From: Isoetes taiwanensis
Lineage: Eukaryota; Streptophyta; Lycopodiopsida; Isoetales; Isoetaceae
Direction: 5' to 3'
DNA: 64,000 nt
Assembly (NCBI GenBank): GCA_021234155.1
Contig: JAJEKV010000057.1
Location: 9,277,564 to 9,341,563, forward strand
Shown here in pieces: positions 32,182 to 43,754 of the stretch. The notes under the pieces are model-generated. The model made no database searches, was not told the origin of the DNA, and saw only the letters and a list, made by a program, of their open reading frames with translations. A program made the translations under genes and the position numbers. Every line of letters begins with the position of its first letter. The first letter of the stretch is position 1.

Positions 32182-34356
32182 ATGGTTTCGACAAGGGCAC
32201 GAAGAGATACCGATGTTGAAAGAGGTACCAGAAGACCAGCATCATCTAAGAGGGTCTGCGCGCATAGGACAAAGAAGAGGGCACCACAAGGCAGTGCGGC
32301 AACCAGTCCAATGCCAAGGAGGCCGAGCAGGAGAGGCCAACAGACCGAGGAGAAAATGCTGGACATCCCTTGAAGAGGTAAGTGCACTTGGCATTTCGGT
32401 TAGAAAGGCATCAAGGAGGTATGGTATACCATAATTCACAATCTGAGATTGGCTATATGTTAGAACAACCCACAAACCATCCACAAATATTGACAACTCT
32501 CCACGAGGAGGAGCTAGTTAATTGGGCCCTTAGCATGGCAGAGCAAGAAATGGGAGTTACCCTATCTTATGTCAAGGAAAAGGCAGCAGAGATGGCTAGA
32601 GCAGGAGGTTCTTAGGGATATCTGGAGTACCAAGCAGTAAGTGGTGGAAGCTTTTTAAGCAAAGACACCCTGAAGTTGCACTCAGGTGCAGAAACCCTAG
32701 ATGTAGCAGATTTTATGCCGGGCTCAAGCAGATTTATGCTGAGTTTGCCTTCCCAGCCTCAAGGATTTGCAACGCTGATGAGACTGGAATTCAGACAGAG
32801 AAAGTGAAGAGTTTGAAAATCCTAGCTAGCAAGGGTGGGAACAGGGTGAGTGAGGTCATCATGAACAACAGGGAGTGGGTTACAATTTTGGTGTGTGTAA
32901 ATGCTGAGGAGTATAGGATCCCCAACATGTACATTTTTAAAGGTAGTCAAATGAGGCAGGACAATATTGCAAGATGTGAAGAGGGTGCCATTCAGGCTGT
33001 CCAAGCTTCAGCTTGAATGACATCAGAATTGTTTAAATCATGGCTGTCACATTTTGCAGCAAGAGTCCCAGGTGGTGTATCCCCAGATCAGCCTCACCTT
33101 ATCATTTTGGATGGTCATGGTAGCCGTGTAGATCTTGAAGTCATATTGGCAGCATGAGAGAAGGGCATTTGCTTTGCCCTATTGCCTGCACACACATCTC
33201 ATAGGCTTCAACCTCTAGATGTGGCATGCTTTACCCCTTTCAAGGCATCATTCAAGAGATTTAGGTCTGCCTACATGGTTAGCAAAGGGAGGGCAGAACC
33301 AAAGAGGGAGGAAATAGCAGAATTGATTTCACAGTCAATTGCATGTGGCCTAATACCCCACAACATCAATGCATGTTTTAGGGCCACTCATATTTGGCCC
33401 TTTGACCAGGAAAGAGTTAAGCCAGGCCAAGAGTGTACCAGGTTTGGGAGGGTGCATGTGGAAGACCTTCTGAAGGTCGGGGCTTGAGGCTTGAAAAAAG
33501 TACCATCCGGATGCTCAAATGGAAGGGTTTGACATGGTAGAGGTGCACCAGTTATGGGAGGCCTTACTTGGACAACTTCCAACTGATGGGCAAAATGACC
33601 AATTGCCACATATTCAAGCTAGTGAGCATGTGGAATAATCTGTGCATGTGGAACCTACACATGCAATTGGTGATGAAGGTGTTGGTGCAATGATGGCTTG
33701 TCAGGCTCATGTAAGTCAGATGCATGTCCCTGATGTTGGAGGGTCTATGGCTGGTCTGCAAGAACCATCCCAAACGTATATGCAGCCATCACAGGCCATG
33801 AGGGCAAGGAAGAGGGGTTTTGCCCCAGATCTGGGGGGAGAGTGCATATATCAAATGATGGTTTCTGTGAGGCATTGAGAGCAGAAAAGGCAAGAAGGGC
33901 AGAGGCCAAAAAAATGAAATTGGAGCAATTTGGCAAGACAAAAGCTCGAGACTACAAGGAGGACGACTAAAAGGGAGGATGCTACTAAGAGGGCACATGT
34001 TAAGGGAGGGAGAGAGAGAGAGGAGGAAGAGAGCTGATGCACCGGTGAAGGTACAAGTCTTTGCAAGGCTTAGGGAATTTATATATCCAAGGGGGTGTCT
34101 AGAGTGGCATCTTTTTTGGTTTAGGGGGTATTGAGTGAGGAGATGAAGACAAGAAGGCTACAGGTGAGAAACAGGTTGAGAATGAGGCAAGGGTTGAGGC
34201 CACTTAGGGCAGCCAACCCACTTAGGGCAGCTATTACAAGCAATCGGGGCGTCCCGGCATCGATCAAATGCATCGCCTCTGTTAGTCCCCTGTGTAGATC
34301 TGAAACTACACCCTTGGAAGATGTTGATATGACACACATATCTGCTTTCGGGTGAT
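32182..34356 (+). pseudogene. Pogo/Tigger-like transposase pseudogene, unit 3, part before the gypsy element (best-preserved core)
   Basis: Features in order: ATG at 32182 (MVSTRARRDTDVERG); basic N-terminus; HTH-like SALGISVRKASRRYGIP; CENP-B-like PQILTTLHEEELVNWAL. The catalytic motifs are ADETGIQT near 32775 (first Asp), LIILDGHGSR near 33105 (second Asp) and HTSHRLQPLDVACF near 33190-33230 (third Asp). This fits the DDE_1 domain of pogo/Tigger/Jerky-type transposases, nuclear enzymes that cut at terminal inverted repeats and insert at TA. In-frame TGA codons at 33014-33016 and 33155-33157, shared with the other copies, split the core. The second could be a CGA-to-TGA change. The basic C-terminal part is frameshifted. 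Confidence 0.85.
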
Positions 34357-34680
34357 TGTTAGAGCACGGACTCTAACCTTGCAAGAAGGATGAAAAACCC
34401 AACAATCCAAGCTCAATCTATCGAGAATAAGGCAATGCACAACACAAAGAATCATCATCTCCATAGCTAGATCAAGAAAATAATCTCCATCAATACACTC
34501 TCTCTCTTCTTCTCTCGCTTTCCGGATAATACGGTGGTGATAATGGCTCCATAATGCATACGTGCAAATATCCCCGCGACGCGTGCGGCGTATATCACTC
34601 TATATACGGTATATGATGTGGTGAGTGGTGACAAATGTGGTGAGTGGTGACGAATGTGGTGAGTGGTGACAACCCCAACA
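34357..34680 (-). repeat. 3' LTR of the gypsy element, unit 3
   Basis: 324 bp, TGTTAGAGCA...CCCCAACA, with the GTGGTGAGTGGTGAC repeats at its right edge. It differs from the unit 2 LTR mainly at CTG/CAG sites, for example CTCGCTTTCCGGATAATACG versus CTCTGCTCAGATAATACAG. Confidence 0.93.
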
Positions 34681-35074
34681 GTGGCGACCACAGTGGGAAA
34701 ATGTGCCACTCTGTGGCGGAGAACCCACAACAAAACAAACTCATATGGTCCTTGGGACATGTCCCCAAATGACACATTGACACCCTCCTCAAATCCAAAT
34801 GACTAATACAAACAAACTGGTCCAAAATGGCGGTGACGAAACAGAGCCCTCTGAAGCGTGGCAAACTTTGAAAGCTGATATCTTGAGTTCCAGAACTCCG
34901 TTTGACCTGCACCATAGCTCGTTGGATTCGTATCGCCGAAACGCATCTTTTGATGTAGGATAGATGAAGTATTATGGAACTGTCACCACCTGTTTTTATA
35001 GAAAAACGACCTGCTGTAACCCAAAAGTTCTCCACAAATTCTCTGTAATTGGAGCTATACCAAATCTGAATTCC

Positions 35075-37734
35075 TTAGAATAGCACTTCTCTTTCAAAAT
35101 AAGGCCTGAGATCCTTGCCATTTCTGGGATTAGGCAACAATTCCCCTTCTGGAGTCATCAAATAGAAAGCCCCACCTGGTACCTCTTTATCAATCAGAAA
35201 TGGGCCTTCCCATGGGCTTTGGAATTTGGATAGATGCTGCTTAGTGGTCCTGCACAACACCAATTGGCCTTCTTCAAATGGATTGACAACTCAGTAACCT
35301 TTGTCTTTGATAAGCTTTACTTTCTGTTTATGCCTCATATTGAAGTCTGCTGCTTCTTGTCTCATCTCTTCCAATTGCAGCAAATCATCCATCCTATTAT
35401 GCACTTGATTTGGAGTTGGAACTTCTCCTAAATTCTCATAATAAGGGAGCTCCACAAATGAACACAAAGGAATGTCCAAATGAATAGGCATCACAGCTTG
35501 CACTCCATAAACCAATTCAAATGGTGTAAATCTCAGTAGCCAACTTGTAAGTACACACGAAACTCCATAAGGCACTGTCAAGGCTTCATGCCAATTTCTT
35601 TGATTATCCTTCCTTTGTTTTGGCCAAGATAGCTTTCAGAATTTTGTTAGTAGACTCGGCTTGCCCATTGCCCCTGTGGATAATAAGCGAAGCTTGCACA
35701 TGTTGAACACCAATCTTGTGCGTTAAGCGAGCTACTACTTTCCCCATGAAATGACTTCCCCAATCGGACAAAGAATGGTTGGAACACCAAACCGAGAAAT
35801 CAAATTATGATAAAGAAAGCTTCTTGTGGTATTTTTCAGTAGCATGCTTTGCTGGAATTGCTTCTACCCACTTTGTAAACATGCATGTGGCTGCCAAGAT
35901 ATACTTATGACCTTTGGAAGATGGAGGATTGATAGGCCCAATGTAATCCAATCCCCACATATGAAATGGACCAACGCTCAAAATAGGATGGAATGGCATA
36001 TTATTGTGGCTCATCAATTGTTTATGCCTTTGACACTTCTCACATTTGCTAACAAAGTCTCTAGTATCCTTGTACAGAGTTGGCCAATAATATCCCCAAT
36101 GAAGGATCTTTCTAGCTGTGGTTCTGGCTGTAAAATGCCCCTGACAATCATGTGCTTGCTGCAACAAATCATGAGTTTGCTGACCAGCAACACACCTTAA
36201 TAAGAGACCTTCCATAGTCCTCTTATAAAGAATAGCCTCATGCACCACATAACCAGCTGCTTGTACTCTAAGAGCATGCTTTTGTTGCTTTGAAAATGAT
36301 GAAGGATAAGTCTGATCTTGTAAATACCTGTATATATTGGCATACCAAAGATCCACGGTCTCAATGAACCCCTGTAATACTCCATTATCACGAAATGCTA
36401 CTTGCTGGTCTCTGTTTCCTCTTCTATTTCAGCACCACTAGTCAAATATGCACTTGGATTATGAGCTCCTTGAGCCATCTTAACATACTTCAATTCAAAT
36501 TCTTGTATGATAAGAGCCCATCTTGTAAACTTAGGATCTTGGACAGTCTTGTTGTAAATGCACGGCAATGGGTTCACATCCATATGAATGTAAACATACT
36601 GTACATTTGCTGAATTCCATTGTGAAGGAAGAAGATAATGTCTAAACTTATTCAATGCCCACTTCAATGCCAACCCAAGAAGCTCCACATGAGTCCATTT
36701 ACGCTCTTGTGGAGTTAACAACCCGCTAGCATAGTAATTCACATCATAATGCTTTTGCTGATTTTTTCGACATAGTGTGATGACCAAAGCTTGCTCCCAA
36801 ACTGTAAAGAATAAATGAAAAGGCTCACTCATTCTTGGAGGAATCAGCAAAGTTCTCTCTTTCAATTGTCAAGGCACCATTCAAATGCTTCTTGGCGTCC
36901 TCCTTCCATCTAAAATTCTGCCCTGGCTTCATACAATCCACAAGTGGCTGGGTTACTTTAGCAAAATTGTGCAAATACCTCCTACTAAAACTGAGTTGGC
37001 CATATAAGCTTCTCACTTGTGATACATTTGTAGGTGGTTTGACCTTCTCCAAGGCTGCAATCTTACCATGATCCACTTGTAATCCTTTTTCGAAACATAA
37101 TTGCCCAATAGTTTTCCTCCTCTAGTGAAGAAAATACACTTAGCAGGATTCAAACTTATGCCATATAATTGGCATCTTTCAAGAACTTTTCTGAGATGAT
37201 CCAAGTGATCCCTTCTTGGATTCGAAAACAACATCAAATCGTCTATAAAGACTCTCAAAAAAAGTCAAAATATCATGGAAAGCATATGTCATAGCTTCAT
37301 TTGGAGCATTTGTGAGGCAAAAAAGGTAAGACCTTGTAAGCATAGATGCCAAAAGGTGTTGAAAAGCCGTCATTACTTGATGTGGTGGATAGATTTGGAT
37401 CTGATTATACCCTGAGTACCCATCCAAGAAAGAATAGGCCTGATTTCCTGCAACAATATCCAACAAGGTGTCTATGAATGGTGTAGGAAAATGATCTCTT
37501 TTGGTAGCTTTGTTAAGATCCCTGTAATCAATGCATACTCGGATTGAGTTGTTTGGCTTTCTCAACGGGTACAATAGAGCTGATCCAATCTGAATTTGGC
37601 TTTGGTACAATAAATCCCGCCTCCAAAAGCTTCATGACTTCAACCTTTACTTGCTCCTCTATTTTTGGACTCATTCGCCTTTGAGCTTGTTGGACTGGTT
37701 TTGATCCTTGTTTCAAATCAATGGTATGCACCAC
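35075..37734 (-). pseudogene. Gypsy pol: reverse transcriptase, RNase H and integrase, unit 3
   Basis: Same domains as 19053-21720. Reverse transcriptase at about 36900-37734 (FIVPKPNSDWISSIVP, CIDYRDLNKATK, FIDDLM), RNase H at 36398-36865, integrase from 36110 down to 35075 (CEKCQRHKQLM, HMWGLDYIGPI). The frame is broken at least at 35270-35290, 35580-35800, 36400, 36870 and 37180-37330. Here the residue after CIDY is R, as usual for the family, where unit 2 reads V. Confidence 0.87.
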
Positions 37735-39366
37735 AACCTCACGGTGGAATGCCTTTCAATTCTTTGTAATTTCTTGCCAAAACATCCCTGAATTCTCTTA
37801 ATAAAGATATCAAATCGCGTTCCTCCTCTTGAGTAAGATCTCCTCCAATAGTAACCAATTCTTCTTGATTTCCTTGAGAAATATTGATGTTCTTGACTGA
37901 ATGTGGTGACTGTAATGAATGTGGTGAGTGTGGTGACAATGGCGAATGTGGTGACCGTGTGGTGACATTGACGAATGTGGTGGATTTGTGGTGGCGGTGG
38001 TGAATGTGGTGACCGATGTGAAAGTGGTGAATGTGGTGACTGTGGTGACTGTGTAATGGATGTGGTGGATGTGATGATTGTGATGAATTTGGTGCATGTG
38101 GTGACTGTAAATTTGTGGTGAATATGGACTGATCGATTTACCTCATCCTCCGAATGTGCGCATGCCACCAATTTGTTTTTGTACTTGTATAGTGGGCTGA
38201 TTTCTGTTTACCCCATCCATGCTTGATGTCAAAATCAGCATCTCTACTTGAACTTGATCAATTCCTTGCTGAAACAAAGTCTCCCCAATGGGTCTTTGAA
38301 TGGACTCTTCCTGCATGTTCACAAGAGTCTCTTATAACTCATCTTCACCAATACTTTCAAGTCTTTGGATATACTTATCGGCAACTTGCTGCTGTAAATG
38401 ACATATTTCTGAAATTTGGGTACCTTTTAACCACTTGTACAAAGTCTTATCTTCCCTGTCACCCACTTCCAAGACATGAAAACAACTAAGACCTTGCTGC
38501 CCTGACACCATAGCATTCTCTTTCTTTGATTTCTAGCTGCGGGCTGCTCAAATAAGGATTGCAAAAGAAAGGTACCTTTTTGCTGATTTCAGAGGATGAT
38601 CTATAGTAACCTTATGTTCTCCTTGAAAGATGTTCATTTCCGCTTCGCCATGAAGTCTCGGCTTGTGCGGCATCTAACCATATGCGACTTCGGCAACAAA
38701 GTATAAGTTTCAAAGCATGCACACTCTCCGGAAATTTCAAAACCATGAAATCCAAGATTGCTTCCACCTCATAAACCTTGCATAAAACATTTCTTATGAC
38801 TCCCATAGGCTGCACCTTCATTTGATTGAATGCTTTGAGCATCATAGTTGTCGGTTCCATCATTTTCAATCCAACTTGAAGCATTATGTGGTAAGGCATT
38901 ACATTCACTCCAATCGCAGGTATCTATGTTGGCCTCTTTGATTAGATATCCATTAATACTCACATCACAAAGAAATGGCCCGGGATCCTTGGATTGCCGG
39001 GCTGGTGGCTCCATTCTCCTCTTGTGGCTATCATGTGATATGATTTGTTGGACTGAAATTTCTGATTTTGTTCTTCCCCTAACTCTTGCAACAAATTTGG
39101 AGAATAATGCATCAATTGCTCCAGAGTAAGTGTAACTTTAGTGGCCAAAACTTGGCTGATCACATCATCTTCATTTTACTTTCCTCATCCACCATAGGAG
39201 ACATCACTATGGGCTGATTTTCTTCTATAGATTTGAAGCTGATTGCAGGCAACACATTGAATTGCACCTTCTTAGGTGACACCTTCAAAGCTTGTTCCTT
39301 CAAAGCCTTTGGAAAAGAGGTCTTAGTCTTCTCCGCAATTGGCACTACTCTTGGTTCTTGCACCAC
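37735..39366 (-). pseudogene. Gypsy protease region and repeat linker, unit 3
   Basis: Homologous to 21729-23305. The protease DTG(S)G motif region is at about 38890-38930 but is altered here (DTCDW). The Ser/Pro/His linker (37810-38110) is frameshifted into other simple-repeat frames. Several indels break the frame. Confidence 0.8.
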
Positions 39367-39554
39367 CTTTTGTGATCTTGTAACTGCATTTACTTCTCAA
39401 TCTCTTCTTCTTCTTTGAAATGGGTCTTTGTCTACCTCAACAAATCCACAATTTACTACTGATTTTGCCTTCTCTTGCTTCTTAAGCTCCTCAATAAGAG
39501 CCTTAACTTGAGGATTATCAATGTACTTTGCATCTTGAATCACGAAGATCATTA

Positions 39555-40874
39555 TTAGGAAGAGGAATCTTGATTCAAACACTTCTTTGCTTTGGTGGAT
39601 ACTTGTTGGTTGCCCACTCGGTTTCCCATGGATTTTCCAACAAGTAGTCTCATCATGCTTGAATTTATCACATAGCTTGCAATATAAATGAGCCTTACTT
39701 GGATACCATCCTGTTTTGGTTGCACCATTGGTGTGGAACCCATTGGAACTTGTTGGGCAATTGGAGCTTGTGGCATCATTGGAACTTGTGGTATGATAGG
39801 TGTCTTTGCTTGCATTGGTTGAATAGGAATAGATGGTGCTTGTTGCATAACAGCAAATACCGGATTGGCCCTCTCAAAGAATCTCTTCTCCCTACATTCT
39901 TGATCATTATGGCCCTTGATTTGGCATCTTGAGCAGAATTTCAGCAATCTACATGTAGTATCAGAATGCCCAATAGACCCACAATATTCACAAGTAATAA
40001 AGCGCACCTCCCTTGGCTTCTCACCAATTGTAAGCTTAGAAATCTTGGCTGCAATATCCTACATTTTTTATGCTCCGGGCAGCAACTTCATGAATGTATC
40101 CTAGCTTATCTTCAGCCTTGAGAGCATACTTTTGTGCCTCTAGTAATGTTGTAGGCTGTTTAGCCTTCACCTTATGAGCAATAGCTCGTTTCAGCCCCTT
40201 CACATACCATTGGATATCCATTTCATCATTCCTTGCAATCTTCCAATGAACCACGGCTTTGAGAACCTAATGTACCTCGATTATACTCTCTAGTTGATTC
40301 ATCTTCCTTTTGTGTGAAATTTGTCCACCTCTCCATAGTCTTATCCTTACCATGGACTTCTTGATAATTAGCAATGAATGCTTCCTTTAATTCCTGATAT
40401 GTCATGGTATCTGGCTGAGTTTGTGCCCATTCCTCCACCGAATCTTGCAAAGAACTATGAAACCAAAGCAAATAATCACCAGCCGGTAACTTACATTGCT
40501 GGCAATACCTCTCAAACTTCACAATATGCTTCAAAGGATCCCGATCCACGGATCATCAAACTTTGGAATCCCCATTGTCCGTAAACCCCATACCATAGGT
40601 GGTAATACGACCATCTCGCCTCTTCTTGGGTTTCTTGAAATTGGAAAAACGAAATTGAATCTCCTTTCAATTTGAAAAACGAAATTGGATTACCGTCTAG
40701 ATCGGTAAATGGAATCAAAACCTCCTGGATCTGAGAACTAGACCCCAGATCTGCTCCCAAATCTAAAAACGAAATTGAATATTGATGCAATTTTGAGCCC
40801 AAAGATTGACTCACCGGTCCTCTTCTTGTTACGATAGAGCTTGGTGGGATATCCTTCTTACTTCTCTTGGGCAT
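39555..40874 (-). pseudogene. Gypsy gag, unit 3
   Basis: It starts at MPKRSKKDIPP (40874). The gag domain lies at about 40226-40549 and two zinc knuckles, CEYCGSIGHSDTTC and CSRCQIKGHNDQEC, at about 39905-40000. Frame breaks are seen near 40265, 40055 and 40560. Confidence 0.85.
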
Positions 40875-41066
40875 AAAACTATGCTCCCCTTGTCAAATTT
40901 TACTCCACAAATCAATTCTGGCAAAATCCCTTCACACAAGAAATTGCTCCTTTCACAATGGTGTGGATTCTTTACCGACGATCACCAATACCAATGGTAA
41001 CAACTCCTTTTTCAATGGAAATTCTTGCCGATCAATGGTGCGTCGAGCAATCGATGGTCGCCAAAT

Positions 41067-41390
41067 TGTTAGAGCACGGACTCTAACCTTGCAAGAAGGA
41101 TGAAAACCCAACAATCAAGCTCAATCTATCGAATAAGGCAATGCACAACACAAAGAATCATCATCTCCATAGCTAGATCAAGAAAATAATCTCCATCAAT
41201 ACAGTCTCTCTCTCTTCTCTCTCGCTTTCCGGATAATACGATTGGTGATAATGGCTCCATAATGCATACGTGCAAATATCACCGACGTGCATGCTTGGCG
41301 TATATCACTCTATATACGGTATATGATGTGGTGAGTGGTGACAAATGTGGTGAGTGGTGACGAATGTGGTGAGTGGTGACAACCCCAACA
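41067..41390 (-). repeat. 5' LTR of the gypsy element, unit 3
   Basis: 324 bp, pairs with 34357-34680. Adjacent internal sequence on the - strand reads ATTTGGCGACCATCG, the altered counterpart of the presumed primer binding site. Confidence 0.93.
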
Positions 41391-41790
41391 GTGATGCTGG
41401 ACATGGGCAGAATGTAAGCATTGAGGGTTGCATACCTCTAGTTAGACCTCTAGCAAATCCAACCAGCACACTCAATTCCCCAATGAAGAGGTGGGACTTT
41501 GCCGACTTCACAAAGAACATGTTGACATTGGTCATGGCAATTCATTAAAATTTGGACACACAAGGGTGGGTGAACTATCTCAGTAGCCAATTCAGGACTC
41601 CAACATGACCAAGATGTGGCACTAGACAAGGCAAGAATTATTAGGGAGATGGTGGAAATTGGGGTGGATCCTGCAATTATTACCTGTGCAAGGGGCATGG
41701 ATGTGGGTTTGCAAATATGTGGAGGGTGAGATGGCTCGTGAAACCCAGCGACTCCAAGGTTTGGGGAGGGACCTCATTCATAGCTACACC
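41391..41790 (+). pseudogene. Transposase pseudogene C-terminal part, unit 3, after the gypsy element
   Basis: Homologous to 25366-25757 and 8000-8390. The frame is broken at several CAG/CTG positions (for example CTTCACAAAGAACATG versus CTTCACAGCAACATG). Confidence 0.7.
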
Positions 41791-42306
41791 CGCTAGTAGT
41801 CAGGGTATGCTTGTTCACCTAGCATTCTTGATTTTAAGTTTACATTTTATTTGGCATATTTCCTAATGAGGATACCATGCACCGGATATCGAAGACTCTA
41901 CGAAGAAACCCAAGAAAATTAATGTGTCGATAAGACTCTAAGTTGAGTGAACTCATTGTACATAAAGTTATTGTTTGCAACTGAATTCCCAATGCTATAC
42001 CAATATGAGACATAAACCTGCTAGAATTATTGTCATTCACACAACTAAATAATCAACACAACCAAACAAGGGCCATTAAACAGAAGATCAATGCCTGGCA
42101 TTTCCTGATTATATAAAATTTTGCCCTAAGGCTTTACAAAAGAAGCCCAAGGGGCCGTATTAGTTGTGGTACGGTGGCTAATGGGACAACAAAACCAAAA
42201 GGAAGGGGAGGAGGGATCATCCGAATAGGCCTTATACGTACAAAGGACTCTGACTCAATAACCAAGGGCTCTAGAAGAGTACATGATCTCCTTCTGTAAC
42301 TACAAC
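41791..42306. other. Spacer between the transposase pseudogene and the - strand exon copy, unit 3
   Basis: Counterpart of 8391-8911, with small differences clustered around 41866-41900 and 42180-42260. No gene is seen. Confidence 0.45.
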
Positions 42307-42593
42307 CTGGAAATGTATGAGATCGGTTTCAGATTTTGCCTGCTCAACTTGGGACACAATCTCAAGTGAAACCTCCACGTTTACAGATGACCCGTGGCGG
42401 TTGTAACTCCTACCGAGGTCACCATACGATTCGGATCTTTGAAAGGTGTTAGGGGTCGTCGAAGTAGAGGCTTTCGTGGCGATGGCGGATTGCTCGGACG
42501 GTGCCGAGGCCTTTTGTTAGGATTCGTCGTCACCCCTAACAACATCCCATCGAGAACCCGACCAGGATAGCTTGATCTCCTCGAGTAATCCAT
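42307..42593 (-). pseudogene. Disrupted copy of the - strand gene's first exon, unit 3
   Basis: The start MDYSRRSSYPG is kept, but the reading frame shifts almost at once (RVLDGMLLGV instead of SGSRWDVVRG) and again further on. It differs from 8912-9202 at nearly every CAG and CTG. Biological decay and consensus error cannot be told apart here. Confidence 0.7.
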
Positions 42594-43754
42594 AGCCGAT
42601 TCTTCCGAAGTGCGATAGAAAAAGCATGAAATCAGCGGTGGCCCGATCACCAAATACACAACAAACCATGGGTGCTTACCTGCGACGCTTGGCGTCCCCA
42701 GAGGATTGAGCGAGAGGATGCTCGAACACTCCATTTAAACGGACAACTGGAACGATGCCCCTGCCCCATACCTGGTGGTCCCAGATTTCCAAAAATTCGG
42801 CCTTTTAATGCCAAATTACATTTCCTGCGATTGGGGCAGAGAATGTTCGGGCCAATTTGGATGCGGCCGATAGCAGATTTGGGATTGCCTAAGGAAAATC
42901 GGCTCGAATTTTGGCGAAGGAAGGCTAGAATGGCAATGGTGACCGTTGGCGAGTACCTCAATATCTTGTGGCATAGGTATTGGTAGCTGGCGGCATAGGT
43001 CTCGTAGATGGCATCTAGGTCCGCGACCACGGTATAGACGTGGGCTGATATTAATGGGATGTGGCCCGTGCGTGAGAGACGGTCAGGCGTGCAGTTCCAC
43101 TCAAGTGCGCGGTAGGTGGCACTTATAGCGTGTTCGCGAGGCAATTACCCCTGCAAACCCTGGCCTCGAGTACCACGATGTGTGGTTATGGGCATGGTGA
43201 CGCTGGACGCTAGATCCCCCCTACTTTAGGGCACCATAACTTTCTAGTCTCGCATTTTTTGATGTGGATGTCTTTTGGGAAGTTGTTATATACAACATTA
43301 GGTATCCAAAATGGCCGACGGATCGAGGGATGCGTGAAATTCGGCTACATTGGGCTAATTTGCCTCTTTAAGTGCGCGAAACACGGCGACCATACCCTAC
43401 CCTCCCCCAATGCAAAACTAATTGTGCAACCTTTATTATTGAGCGAACCTCAAGCACATCCCATTGCACACACTGCCTTCGTATTGAACTTTGAATTGAA
43501 ATTACTAAGGTCTATGGTTGAGATGGAGGGCGCAGATTAACTCTCAACGTGCTCCCAACTATTTGGATTCATCCGACCGTCGGAGCTTACGCTTGAAGGA
43601 CCTAAAACCTTCGGGACTGACGGAGTTCCGGGAGCAGAGAGGCATGAAGAAGCACAAAAAACGCCAATGACGCTTTGTGCTTTGTTTTAGCACGGGCTTG
43701 AGCTTGGTTAGAGGATTCGACGGACTTTTTTGGAGCGCTTTCGCATCATCAGTC
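42594..43754 (+). promoter_or_regulatory. Divergent promoter and 5' leader of the Tra1 gene
   Basis: Sequence upstream of the Tra1 start codon. The distal part (to about 43200) is GC-richer. The proximal part is the probable leader and includes short upstream ATGs (for example GGCATGAAGAAGC near 43640 and CCAATGACG near 43665). From about 42640 onward the sequence agrees closely with unit 1, apart from a 22-bp insertion at about 42952 and a few bases, in contrast to the noisy stretch to its left. I see no clear TATA box; the transcription start is not determined. Confidence 0.55.

Larger units (their letters stand above)
34357..41390 (-). mobile_element. Ty3/gypsy LTR retrotransposon, unit 3
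   Basis: A 7,034-bp copy of the element at 18334-25365 in the same position of the transposase gene with the same GTGAT duplications (34352-34356 and 41391-41395). It was therefore duplicated with the unit rather than inserted separately. It has many more small disruptions than the unit 2 copy, most at CAG or CTG sites. Confidence 0.95.
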
